Part shown: piece after piece, positions 43,671 to 56,409 of the stretch
Position numbering within the stretch: position 1 is the first letter of the stretch
How the letters are laid out: the number at the start of each line of letters is the position of its first letter
The notes under the pieces: generated by a model
What the model was told of the DNA's origin: nothing
Databases searched by the model: none
Seen by the model: only the letters and a program-made list of their open reading frames with translations
Position numbers and translations under genes: made by a program
Assembly: GCA_005656395.1 (NCBI GenBank)
Contig: SRSI01000079.1
Coordinates: 1,240,001 to 1,304,000 of the forward strand
Origin: Strongyloides papillosus
Taxonomy: Eukaryota > Nematoda > Chromadorea > Rhabditida > Strongyloididae
Reading direction: 5' to 3'
DNA: 64,000 bases

Positions 43671-45720
43671 ATGTTAGTAAAATTTTTACTTTTACTATTT
43701 ATCTTTCAAGATACCAAATCTGATTCTGGAAAAGTTTCCTTTAATATAAATACTTGCGGTTTTTATAAAGTGAATAACAATGGCCGATTAACCTTGGAAT
43801 TCGATAACTAGAGAAATTGGAAAACAGAACAAAAGAGTTATATAAATGTAAAATTTAATGAAATTAAAATTTTTCATATTTCCTTGGATGGCATAAACGA
43901 TGAAAATACTTCTTGTGGTTTAATCTTAACGGATCCTTCTAGTGAAGGTTATCACATCACTTATTCTGTTGGATATTATATAAAAACCGTTTTTGATAAT
44001 ATGCCACATATTCTTTGGTGCACCATTCGCCATTGTGATCTTGGATTAGTGTTTTTTGATAGAAAGTTAAAAACTAATGACATACAAAATGTAAATGAAG
44101 TTCATACGGTTGACATGCTGTTTTAATGATTGTTAAATCAATTGACAATAAGATGTTATTAGGAACTAGACCATACCATAAAGTTGATAAAATATAACTA
44201 TATGCCCTTATATTAATTGGGTACCTAAAAACGGATTATTAGAATTCATACCAGAGGATCACATTAAAGACAAACGGGTTTTTCGAAGATGAAAATGGAT
44301 ATGCTCATGTAGTGTTCCTCTTTATAAGAAAAATTACAATGCAGAAGAATTTATTTGTGGAAAATTGAAACAACCAACATTGCCTGATTGCTCACTGGAT
44401 TTAAATTAGAAGAGTATCATAGAAACATAGAGATATAGTAGGAGAAATCAATCCACTAAATGAGGAGATAAAATGTCAGCCCTCTGATGATCCACAACAT
44501 CATTACCATGTCGGTGTATTCAGAATTGACACAAATAATATGTCTGAAATAATGATGGATGCAATGGCGATTCGTGCTAAGGACTCAAATCATAAATTTT
44601 ATGCGGGACAAAAGATATATATTTTATAGTTGGGACGATATTTCATCACGTTTTAAAATATACACACAAACATACAAAACTTATAAATCCTGAAGCTGCT
44701 GAACCAGCATTATGTATAAAAAATTTAAACGTGATATAAAAGCTAATATATTGCCTACAATAGGATCAGTAGATTCAATACAAAAACATCATAGGAAGAA
44801 TATATTTTACCGCCTTATCAAATCAGACGATCTCTACCAAAACTTTACCTTTAGATGTTTATCAAAGTCGAAGGGATAAACAAAGCCCATATGGACGAAT
44901 TCTACTCAAGAACGGCTGAGTTTTCTATAAAAAATGAAGAGAAGCCCAACATCATCTACTCTTCGTCTAGAAATGAAGTAACTTTTGATCGAAAGAAGAT
45001 TGATAGTTGGCTCTTATAGATGAAGGAATCAGAACAACAAAATTCTCAACAAAAGTGTTATTACTATGGACAAGGTATATTATTTGCCTGATGAGGATTC
45101 TGATTGTCGTTAGGGGATATAAAAAAACAACAACAAACCATATGTTGGTTGCATAAAACAATATGAATCTCTTGGTGAAATTAAAAAAATAAGGATTGAA
45201 TTTGGGGAGAATGTCAGGAAGCCTATAGATATTGTTAATTTCTCCAATGCAACAGATGAATAGATATAAGGAGAATCTAGTTACTTAAAGCGCCTAACGG
45301 ATGTCTCTGGAGTAGTAATAGTTACATGCATATACCAAACACCGGCTGAAACAACCTTTTATACAAAGCGACAGATTAGTTTTGTTATCAGAGGAAGTAC
45401 TAAAACCAAGAACCTTGCAATAATTACTACAAATAAGGACAAGACTGTAGATGAATACGTAGATAATTCAACATCTTGGATAGCTGTGTAATCGTAGTTA
45501 TTGTTGTTTTGTCTTGCATAATAATGATTGTAGTGGCACATATAATTGTTAGAAGAACTAAAAAAAAAAAAGTAGGAAACAGTTCGTCATCATCACTATC
45601 TTATTTCTGGATCATCTTCACTCTCCAAAAGTGGCAGTAAAGGATCAAGCGGGATGAGTGGTATTGAAAAAAACATCTACAGGCCAACTTAAGGATGCTT
45701 CTAACTTAATCGTTATAAAA
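43671..45720 (+). pseudogene. Decayed type I membrane protein gene
   Basis: An ATG at 43671 opens a signal peptide (MLVKFLLLLFIFQDTKS) followed by an ectodomain start, interrupted by TAG after LTLEFDN. The same frame continues through LDGINDENTSCGLILTDPSS to 44126. Further on are frame-shifted ectodomain pieces (CQPSDDPQHHYHVGVFRIDT near 44480; FGENVRKPIDIVNFSNATDE followed by TAG near 45210; YLKRLTDVSGVVIVTCIYQT). Near 45490 a membrane helix (VIVVIVVLSCIIMIVVAHII) is followed by a basic, then Ser-rich cytosolic tail. Order and topology are those of one secretory-pathway receptor-like protein of about 650 residues. Family not recognised; broken by many stops and indels. Confidence 0.6.
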
Positions 45721-45889
45721 ATGAAGAAAAACGGAAATGATGCTGAAAGATCAACTTTTTCAACCGATCTTACTGGAAATTCAACCTCTACCGATTTTAG
45801 TAAAACTATTTCAAGAATGTTAAATTCGCAGCTAAATAGTGTAAAAAAATATTTTGTAGTAAATTCTTTTGTATCAATTAAACTTTAAT

Positions 45890-48220
45890 CTATCTTTTAT
45901 GATCAAGTAATTGTAATCTATAAGTTTAAATGTAAATTGTTGCTAAAAGAATAAAATAATAAAAGTTTAATAAAAATTGTTTTTTAACTTTATAATAATA
46001 TTTTTTGTTTTTGAATATAATATACCAGATATTTTTTAATACTCTAGAATTATGCGTCTCTTTAATGTCATACTAGAAAAATATCTCTCAAAATTCATCA
46101 AAAATATCAATGTTAAACACTTCGTATCTTGATTAATTAAAGTTTCACCATATTTAAACAAATTTTTCAGTACATTTGGGCTACAATTAAAACAACAGTT
46201 TAGTGATAGGCATTCTCCTATCTTTTGAATTTTATATAACTATTAATGAGCCATTATCTTAAATGCAAAAATTATTCTATAGTAAAGAAAATAAGAGTAA
46301 TAGTATTGTCTTTATCATATGTCTTTTTAATTTCCGTTGATTTTTATGATTAAATAATCAAAAAATGTTTCTTTTCCTTATTTAGGGAAAAATTATTTTT
46401 TGACATTTTTTGCCAAGTTATTCTTAAACATATTTTTAGCATAATTTTAATACAGAGAACGACTTTTTTTAATTGTAAAAATAACATATGATCTATTTGC
46501 AAGATCTTATACTAGAATAAGAAGAAACATAATACAATAGGTATCTACGATAAAATAACAAATTTATGAACCAAAAATATGATGGCAATTTTTTCAAAAA
46601 TGAACTACTGAAATAGCTATTATTAAATCAAAACTTGGTAAAAACAAATAAAATTTTTATATAGATATCAGTCTAACTTATGAGTGAAGCTGTGGCAAAA
46701 TTTGTCACATGAAAAAAGTGCTATATACTTCAAGAGTCAAGTCTTGCACCTAAGCAGCAACGAGAAAAGTGTATTTTTTGCATGTCGGTGTTTAATTATT
46801 AAAGGAATAGAAAATTTCCATTTAAAAATGTCGTAGTTAATGATAATAAAGATAACCAACTATTTGATCTATTATTGTAATTATATTTTTAAGAGAAAAA
46901 TATTTTAATAAAAATGATACTTTACTTTGTTCATTAATCCAGAGCACTGCAGATGAAGTCATCTTTTGAAGATCTGCACAAAACAATCCGCCTACTGTGC
47001 ACTAGGAAATGTCAAAAGTTAAATAGCTACACTTTATAAAGAAATGAATGTCATAAAAAAATCAACAAAAACAATAAGATTCTGAACTAATTTAAAAAAA
47101 TACGATTACATTGAAGTTTATTAGTTTCAAATATGCTAAATTGTCTTTGTTTAAGTGCCATTGTATTTATTTTATGCATTTTTTCTTCAAAAAGTTATTT
47201 TGTATGACATTACAAAGTGATTCAATTTTTATTATTTTAAACTTATTATATGTATTTCCACTTCTAACAATTTATTGCATTGTGTGATTGATACAATTTG
47301 AATATAGATACTTAAAACAATAAGGTTATCTTTCTTCAGTAATAGAATTTTAATTTTTTATAGTTTATTTTATAACCTATTTAGCTAGATCTTTTTTAAA
47401 GAATCAAAAAATTTACAGCAAAAATGAAGTAATTTAATAAAAGTTTGTAGAAAGCTTTTCAAGAAAAAAATAAACTAAAAATCATCAACATTATTGTCGA
47501 TAAGGTAAGCGATATTGTCATGTGTACAAAAATTAAATATTATTAGAAACTTCCAATCAATCAAAAACAATTTCAAACAGTGGTTTATTATTTTACATAT
47601 CATGTATTTTCTCTACGCTATTAAATTAAAGTATGATACATTGTACCCAAAAAACATGCACTTTTGATTTATGAAGTATGAATGTGAATACTTCCAAAAT
47701 ATTATCTCATCGTTTTAAAACTTTTTTGGACATTTCCATGACCAAATTTCCCTTCGAATTTTTAAATAACAACATCGGAAATACATTATCTATGACCTGG
47801 GAACACCAATATTGCTGCTTAAAATACTTTAAGATTATTTTATTTATTAAATGATTTTGTAAAAGATAACTTAATGATTTAACTGTTTTTCAAAGTAGTA
47901 GTTTATTTCTTCATTATAAACAATCGTATAACTCAATTTTATTGCATCATATCTTTATTTATGTTCTTTTCAATTCAAAGGTGAGGCATCATATAACTAT
48001 AAGAAGAATTCAATGGTACATAAAAAAAGCTATCCTTCTGAAAGCATTACTTTCTTTCATCTAGAAATAATGTTTAAGAGAATAAACTTTTATTTAGTGG
48101 TAAATAAATCATTAATACACAGGTAAATATATACATAAGAATATATACACTTCAAAGAGATTTGTAAAGAAGACGAAAGATGTCAAACATAATTATAACC
48201 AAAAATAGTTATATTCTTGA
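45890..48220. other. AT-rich region with one duplicated fragment
   Basis: No intact gene. Around 46930-47025 is a minus-strand fragment (CTVGGLFCADLQKM) closely matching the 5' end of the ankyrin pseudogene at 55270-55340. From about 47830 the sequence is flank of the zinc-finger tandem unit, recurring near 49805, 51760 and 53720. Confidence 0.5.
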
Positions 48221-48221
48221 T

Positions 48222-49229
48222 ATTTGTTTTTTTTACCAACTTTCTCGATAAAGCATTTGACAAATTGAATTCATATTGAGCTAGGAAATCACACTTTCAT
48301 TTACATGTATAAAAAATGTTTCTCTCCCTTGTAATCATGTGCTAAATTAATTGGACATCCACGTATTGGAAATTTATGAAAATCTCTGTAATATCTTGTA
48401 CAGAAGAAATGTCAAAGAACTTTTTAGATTTACCTTCCTGATTAGGCAATACATACATTGTAGGACTCTGAGTTTCTTTAACTTCATATGGATCTCTAAT
48501 ATATGCGCAATTTTATTTCTTCCACTACCAAATAATCTGTTGCAACAGCGGCACTTATTTATGATGTCTTATTTTTTCTAAATCGTTTCGTTCCTAATGT
48601 TCTCATACACAAGTATTCAGGTTGTTTTTCATCTTTATTGGCTTATCAATGTTTTTTTTACATTTATTGTATTACTGAGGCTGAATTGAAAAATCTCCAT
48701 GAATCATTAGAATTCTTATTGTTTGGATCTAAAAGTTTCTATAGTTTAAGAAAGTTATTGACTTAAACTTACCATTATATCTTTGAACAGTAGTTGAATT
48801 AATAACTTCACATTTTACATTTGAAATAAAATATTCATCTTCTGAGTCATCATTGTCACTAGCTTCTTCTCCGCTGTCATTTAATATGGTACTTTCTGAA
48901 TCCGAACACATACTCTTTTCTGATTTGAAAGTTACCGAAAATTCAACATTATCCATATCAGGAGAAGCTGCCATTTTCGATGATAATTCCATCAATGAGG
49001 TAACAAGTTTAGAAACAACTAAGTTCGTTGTTTTCTCGAATTTAGCATGTTGTAAGCACTCTTGATGGCATTCCAAATCACCATAAGATGTAAATTTGGA
49101 GTCACATTCAAGACAATTAAAACGGTTATAGTCTATGTGTTTCTCGAAATGATGGTATCTCTTTTCTCCAGATGCAATAACTTCACTGCAAATGCAGCAG
49201 TAAAAAGAGTTATCATTTCTCATAGACAT
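48222..49229 (-). pseudogene. C2H2 zinc-finger gene, unit 1 (3' half decayed)
   Basis: Exon 1 (49229-48773) is intact: start MSMRNDNSFYCCICSEV, two C2H2 fingers (C-x2-C-x12-H-x3-H and C-x2-C-x12-H-x5-H) and an acidic Ser/Asp/Glu stretch, ending in phase 1 at GTAAGT. After the acceptor, a one-base deletion relative to unit 3 brings TAA within about 20 codons. The region homologous to exon 3 has further indels (for example, near TGCCTAATCAGG one T is missing compared with unit 2). A truncated two-finger protein could still be made; otherwise it is a pseudogene. Confidence 0.6.
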
Positions 49230-50184
49230 TATTTGTTAATGTAAATATAATGTTTACCTAAAAATGAAACAGTTTAAAAGAAAAATAAATTAATTTTATT
49301 TGATCATTGTAACGAAATTTTAAATTATAACAAGACGAGTTAACGATGAATCTCGTAATTGAAGTTCAAAGATAACAGATTAGCCAGCAATTGCACATGA
49401 AAGAAATAAGTATTAAGATGATGAATTTTTGGAATAACAACGAATTACAATTCTTCCACAAAGTGGGGGGACGTTTTTGTTAAAAAATAAAAGCTATCAA
49501 TCAAATTTAAGTACTTTGTGAGTGAAATGTTTTTTTTTTATAAAAATTTAATATTATATGAAAAACAATTGATCTTTAACACTTGAAATTTATATGATTA
49601 CAATTTTTTGTCAGAGTACATGATAATATTTCTATTAATCTGATGGTATGCAGGTTTTTTAATGTAAAGTAAAAGTAAAATCAATTAGAAAATGACAATT
49701 TGTCATATATTTTTTAATACCTTTGTTCGTAAGAACCTATATTTGAGGAAGAGTGATAATAGTCTATTTTTATATAAAAAATTGTCTCGCTTGAGATATT
49801 TTAAGATTTTTTTTATTTATTCGAATGATTGTAAAACAATAAATTAAAGGTCCAACTATCTTTCGAAGTAATTTTCATTTCTTCATCGGGACATAATCAT
49901 AACACTTTTTTTCATTGCCAGCATATATTAACTTTTGCTTACTACAATTTGAATCCAAAGACTATAAAATTAAAGGGAAGAATGCAGATGTATATAAAAT
50001 AATTATTCTTCTGAAAAACATTACTTCCTTTCAACAATAAAATAAGTGTATGTAAGAATAAGTTACCAATAAATTCTAAATAATCATTAATATGAGTTTA
50101 TGTATTATCATAAGAACATGAAACTTTAAAAAGATTTATTTAAAAAGTGCCAAACACAATTATAAAGAAAAATAATAATATATT

Positions 50185-51194
50185 TTAGGATTTTTTCTTT
50201 TTATCAATTTTACCGATAAAGCATTCGACAAATTGAGTTTCATATTGAGCCAAGATATCAACACTCCTATTTACATGTATATACTCTTCTTTTCCCTTGT
50301 ACTTATGTTCCAAATTATTTGGACATCCACCTTCTGGAAATTTATGAACATCTGTGTAATGACTTTGTACAGAAGAAATGTCAAAGAACTTTTTGGATTT
50401 ACCTTCCTGATTAAGGCAATACATACATTGTAAAATTTTGAATCCTTTTAACTTCATATGATCTTTTAAAACATGCTTAATTTTTAGTTTTCCTCCCCAA
50501 ATTTGTTTCTTACAATGAGGCACTTATGTATTATTTTTTTCTCCTTATAAATGTCTTTGTTTCCAAAAAATTTGAACATAAATACTTAGGTTGTTGCATC
50601 TTTATTGGCTTATTTACATTTTCCTTTTTATTTAATGTATTATTTGAGACTGAACTTCTTCCTGAAACATTAGAATCTTTACTGTTTGGATCTAAAAGTT
50701 CACTAATAGTGTAAGAAAGTTATTGTTTTCAACTTACCATTATCCTTTTATCAGTAACTGATTTAATAAATTCAGCTTTTATATTTAAAATTAAAGATTT
50801 ATCATCTGCTTTACAATCGCCGTTAGCGTTCCCTTTACTTCCATTTGAAATGACATTTTCTGAATCCGAAGTTTTATTCTTTCTTGTTTTTACTCCTACT
50901 GACAAGTTAACACTATCCATGTCAGAGGATGCTTTAATTTTCAAAGATAAATCCTCCAATAAATTTGTTAATTTATGGATTTCTGAGTTTGTTGTTCTCT
51001 CGAAATCAAAATGTTTTAAGCTCTCTTGATGGCATTTCAAATCACTGAAATTTGAAAACCTGGGAGTCACATTCACGACATTTGAAACGATTGTAATCGA
51101 AGTGTTTTATCGAAATGCTGATATCTTCTTTCTTCAGATGTAATATTTTGTTACAAATGAAACAGTAAAAGGACTTATCATTTCCTAAAGACAT
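50185..51194 (-). pseudogene. C2H2 zinc-finger gene, unit 2 (5' half decayed)
   Basis: The start (MSLGNDKSFYCFICNKI) is followed by a one-base deletion, then a compensating insertion, which destroys finger 1. A further insertion near DSQV brings TGA in finger 2. Downstream, 51076-50729 is open in the right frame. The exon 3 equivalent (50523-50185) is open and contains the later fingers (CMYCLNQEGKSKKFFDISSV), though a one-base deletion precedes it. Damage is concentrated in the 5' half, the opposite of unit 1. Confidence 0.6.
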
Positions 51195-52147
51195 TTTTTC
51201 TTCATACACTAAATAACGTTCCCTAAAAAAAAGAGAACGGTTATTTTAAAATAAAAAAAAGGAATTAATTTTATTTAATCGTTTGTAACGAAATTTTAAA
51301 CTATAACCAAATAAATTATAAATGAATTTCGTAGTTAAAGTTGACAAATTAGCCAGAAATCGTACATAAAAGAGAATAAGTATTAAAATGATAATCTATG
51401 AGCTAACACCGTACTATAACTTTTAACAAATTGACGAGACAAGTCTTGGTAAGAAAAAAAACAATAATATTTGATGCAACTTTGTGAGTGATATTTTTTA
51501 CTATAAAAAATGTACGAATTATATAAAAACAATTGATTTTAGGATTGAAAATCAGTAAGATTACGATATTTTGTTAAAGAGCACCAAAATATTTATATTT
51601 CTCTGATAGAATCTATTGTATTTAATGTAAAATAAAAATAGAATTAATTGGAAAAATGACCATTTTATCATAATATTATTTAATAACTTTAATTGTAGAA
51701 AGTCAATATTTGAACAAAGTGATAATAAACTATTTCCATGTAAAAGGTATTTTCTGCATGAAATACTTTAAGATCTTTTTATTTGTTATGAAATGATTGT
51801 AAAAAATAAGTTAATAATTAAACTGCTTTTCAAATTAATTTTTATTCATCGGGACACAATCATATCAACCATTTTTATTGCCATTATACCGTGGCTTATG
51901 TTTACTTCAGTTTGAAACCAAGCATTGTAAAATTAGAGGGAGGAATTTGTATGTATATCAAAAATTATTCTTTCGAAAACATTACTTCCTTTCAACTATA
52001 AATTAAGTGTATGTAAGAATAAGCTTCTAATAAATCCTAAATAAATCATTAATACGAGTTTATGTATAATCATAAGAACATGAAACTTTAAAAAGATGTA
52101 TTTAAAAAATGCCAAATATAATTACGAGAAAAAAATAATAATACATC

Positions 52148-53150
52148 TTAGGATTTTTTATTCTTACTATTTTTCCTGATAAAGCATTCGGCAAACTGAG
52201 TTTCATATTGAGCCAAGAGGTTAATACTTCCATTCACATGTATATATTTTTCTTTTCTATTGTAATTCCATGCCAAATTATTTGGACATCCACTTTTTGA
52301 AACTTTGTGATTATTTTTGTAATGTTCTTGTACGGAAGAAATGTCCAAAAACTTATCAGATTTTCCTTTCTGATTAAGACAATATATACATTCCAAAAAT
52401 TTGAATTCAATTAACATCATATGATCTTTTAAAACATGCTCAATTTTTTGTTCTCCACTACTAAACGTTTCCTTACAATGGAGGCAATCATTTATTATTT
52501 TTTTTCTATTTCTAAACTTTTTTCTTTCTAGTACACTTGAACATACTCACATCGTTTTCATCTTTATTGGCTTATCAATGTTTTCTTTTACATTTATTGT
52601 ATTACTTGAGACTGAACTTCTTCCTGAATCATTGGAATCATTACCGTTTGGATCTAAAAGTTTACTTATTGTTTAAGAAAGTTATTGTTTTCAACTTACC
52701 ATTATCCTTTTTATCAGTAATCGAATTGATAACTTCGGTTTTTATATTTGAAATTAAGGATCCACCTTCTACTTTACCATTATCGTTCCCTTTACTGCCA
52801 TTTAAAATGGCAATTTCTGAATTCGAAGTTTTACTCTTTTTTGTTTTAACAGTTGTTGAGAGCTTGACACTATCCTTGTCTGAGAATGCTTCAATTTTTA
52901 GAGATAATTCCGCCAATAAAGTTATTAATTTACGGATTCCTAAATTTGTTGTTTTCTCGAAATTAAAGTGTTTTAAGCACTCTAGGTGGCATTCCAAATC
53001 ATTGTAAGTTGAATACTGGGAGTCACATTCAAGACACTTGAAACGATTGTAACTAATGTGTTTCTCGAAATGTAGATATCTCCTTTCTTCAAATGTAAAT
53101 ACTTTTTTACAAATGAAGCAGTAAAAGGACTTATCATTTCTCAAAGGCAT
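52148..53150 (-). CDS. C2H2 zinc-finger protein, unit 3 (intact)
   Basis: Three exons, 53150-52700, 52653-52551 and 52511-52148, with phases 1 and 2, give 305 residues. The second intron (GTGAGT...GTTTAG) is only about 39 bases. Finger 1 is C-x2-C-x12-H-x3-H (FYCFICKKVF...HFEKH). Finger 2 is C-x2-C-x12-H-x5-H (CLECDSQYS...CLKH). Then come an acidic, Ser-rich linker, finger 3 (CLHCKETFSSGEQ...HVLKDH) and an atypical finger with 18 residues between pairs (CIYCLNQKGKSDKF...HYKNNH). The C-terminus is basic. It is presumably a nuclear nucleic-acid-binding protein. It is the only unit with an uninterrupted frame. The ATG at 53150 matches unit 1 and unit 2 starts. Confidence 0.7.
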
Positions 53151-54126
53151 TTTTTCTTCATACACTAAATAATGTTTCCTAAAAAAAGAGAATAGTTATT
53201 TTAAAAAAAGAGAATTAATTTTTATTTAATCGTTTGTAACGAAATTTTAAACCATAACAAAATAAATAATGGATAAATTTCGTAATTAAAGTTAACAAAT
53301 TAGCCAGAAATTATACATAAAGAGAGAATAAGTATTAAAATGATCAATTTTTGGGATAACACCGTATTACAACTCTTTAACAAATTGACGAGACGAGTTT
53401 CGGTAAGAAAAAAACAATTATATTTAAAGTAACTTTGTGAGTGACATTTTTTATTATAAAAATGTACAAATTATATAAAATAATTGATTTTAGGATTGAA
53501 AATTGGTAAGATTACGATATTTTGTTAAAGAGCACCAAAATATTTATATTCCTTAGATAGAATTTTAGGGTATTTAATGTAAAATAAAAATAGAATTAAT
53601 TGGAAAAATGACCATTTTATTATATATTATTTAACATATTTATTTGTAGAAAGTCAATATTTGAACAAAGTGATAATAAATTACTTCTATGTAAAAATTA
53701 TTTTCTGCATAAAATACTTTAAGATTTTTTTATTTGTTGTGAAATGATTGTAAAAAATAAGTTAATAATTAAACTGCTTTTCAAATTAATTTTTATTCAT
53801 CAGGACACAAACATGTCGACCATTTTTATTGACGTCACATCTTAACTTGAGTTTTTCGCAATTTCAATTCAAAGATCACTTAAATAGAAAAAAGATTTCA
53901 AATATCATAAAGCAATTAATTTGATATACTCATTGTAGTTAAAATTATGTAGAAAATTAAATGACATGCAAGAGAAAAAACTTTTTTAAAATAGTATGAA
54001 CACTATATTTGTACAAAATTTGTATTTTTAAATACCCATAAAGTTAAAAAAAAATAGGAAAAATCGTCAATCATTTATCTATAAATATAATAAACTTTTA
54101 TACGCAATAAAATAATCTATACAAAT

Positions 54127-55330
54127 TTAAGCATAAAATATGTCAATTAAAGCATCATCAATATAGATATGGCTATTAGTTGATTGTGACGATCGTCGGT
54201 TTCGTCGGATTGGTGTCCTAGTAATTTGTGGGGAAGTTAATGATCCAGAAGCAACTGTAAGCGAATTACTTTTATGTATACTTTGACTGAGAAGACGGCT
54301 AGTATTTTGAGAAGTATATTTCGAAAATTGTATTCTACTTACTGAAGATAATCTCAAAAGAAATTGTTGCTTATTGAGGACGTATCTACAGATGGCTCTT
54401 GTAATCACGAAAGCAGCGATATTTTTTAATCTCATCTCCTGTAATAGCATTTCGCTCTTTCAAAAATTAAATAATCTCTGTGTGATTCTTTGTTATTGCA
54501 TTACTCAACGGAGTTGTCCCATTTACCCCTGAATATAGATTTACGATGGCACCATATCTTATCTTACCAATAGATAAACAACTTCTCCTATGCCACGAGC
54601 ACATGCAACATGTAATGGTGTCTCTTCACCTATATCAATAGCATTGATTTCAACTCCATGATCAATTAATTTCTATACGCATGCTGCAAATCCACAATAG
54701 GCATCAACATGGAGGACTGTTCGATCTAATATATCTTCGGCTATTTTATCAAATCCTAAATATGATATCTTAACGTCTAATGTACGAGTTTGTCCACCTA
54801 ATACTGATAAAAAAGTGTTGTTCTATGATTAAAATCCACTTTATCAATAACATCATCAGATGTACAAAATATTTGTATTATGTTTGTAAAACCTTTACCA
54901 GCTGCAATATGCAATGGTGTTGCGCCAACTTTATCCTCTGTAGTTCAACCCATCCTTGCTGTAGCAATGTTTTACAAATGGATACATTTCCAGTAACGGC
55001 AGCAAGGTCAAGGGCTGTATAATTGTGGTTATTCTTTCCATGACGTAGTATATCAAAGGTTTTTAACATTTTACTAACAAGTCCCTCGTTTTCAGATACA
55101 ACAGCCCACATAAATGGTGTCCACGCTTTCTTATCAGTCATTCTTACAGTAGTTGTAAGGACTCTTTGTAACCAACGGAATAACTATTGTCAAATTTATT
55201 TCAGTAGCATAATGTGGTGGTGTTGCACGATATGCATCAAAAGCATTATATCTCCCAGTACATGGTAAATAAAGTCATCTTATGCAGATCTGGACAAGAC
55301 AAGCCGTCTACCGTGCACTGGGAATAGTAA
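54127..55330 (-). pseudogene. Ankyrin-repeat protein pseudogene
   Basis: Minus-strand pieces in consistent order form ankyrin repeats: DAYRATPPHYATEINLTIVI (about 55235); TDKKAWTPFMWAVVSENEG (55141) leading to NYTALDLAAVTGNVSICKTL; a frame change to VGATPLHIAAGKGFTNIIQI (54930); and NAIDIGEETPLHVACARGIG (54640). Stops and shifts separate them. The last part (54450-54127) is open, Ser/Arg-rich and ends IYIDDALIDIFYA. A 5' piece CTVDGLSCPDLHKM lies at about 55310. At least five ankyrin repeats were present. The family beyond that is not identifiable. Confidence 0.65.
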
Positions 55331-56409
55331 TCTTTAAGTTATCCTTAACCCCAAAGATAGAAGAAAATGTGATTGTAAGAAGAATGATAATCATGTAAGT
55401 GCAAAAATTCAACTTGAAGTCTTATTACAATCTAATTGGTTATTTCTCTTACTATTTTCAAACATAATAACATAAATAGAACTTTAAAATCTTTAAAATA
55501 TTGTGAAGATAATAATATCATACTTTTATGATATCGTTTAGTTTTGTAATTAATAATTTGTAGATATTATTTGTCGATAAAAGTTTTCTTAAAATATTTC
55601 CTTTACAATTATTTTATCAAATAATTATTTATAATTGCTAAAAAATGTTCAATGTGATAAAAAATTTCCATATATGTAAATAAAGAGAGAAATAATAATG
55701 TAGTTTTGATATATTTTAAAAGATTTTAAGACTTCTGGCATGTGAAGTTTTATAAATTTAAACCTTCATTAAATAAAAAGCTGTTTAAATGATCTATTCT
55801 TCATTATTATTTAGCAAACTACTTTAAAAATACACTATATTGTCTATTATTTGTGTTATATACTAAATTCTATCAACTAAATGGACTAAATTTGATTCTC
55901 TGTAGCAAACAAAGAACATTAGCATGAACAATAAAGCATTCTCCAGCATATAATAGAAAAAATTAATAAAAATAAAAATTTAATTTTCGAGATATGACAA
56001 AAGTAGTAAATTTTTACAATATTCTAGTGGTTAACAATTGTAAAATATATAGATAGTTCACTTAATTAATAGCATTTCTCAATATTATATGTATACTGAC
56101 TTTTTTTAACATGATTATTTAAATTATAATTTATATACAATGTTACACACAGAAACAAATGTAATTTAACCAAAATTTGAATATTTATGAGTGTTTTAAG
56201 GTTTCCTTTGCTTTGTTTCGGCTTTTTTATTAAAAAACTTTGATTTAGCGAATACAAATTTATAATGTATCTTCAAGGCAACGTTGTTATTTTAATCCAT
56301 AAATGCTTAAATGTTCATATTTTCAATTTAGAAAACAAATCAAAACATTAATTAATACTTTATTCAAAGTCAATACATTGCATTTAATATCACAATCTTA
56401 TTTAATTAT
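55331..56409. other. Intergenic
   Basis: AT-rich DNA between the ankyrin relic and the 3' end of the large surface-protein gene. Nothing was recognised beyond poly-A/T tracts. Confidence 0.5.

Larger units (their letters stand above)
47830..53880. repeat. Tandem array of about 1.96 kb units with zinc-finger genes
   Basis: Gene starts at 49229, 51194 and 53150 are 1965 and 1956 bases apart, and the non-coding flanks are homologous. For example, TTAATAATTAAACTGCTTTT near 51815 recurs near 53765, and diverged versions lie near 47870 and 49835. Units 2 and 3 are the most similar, so the latest duplication is between them. A partial fourth flank follows unit 3. Confidence 0.75.
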
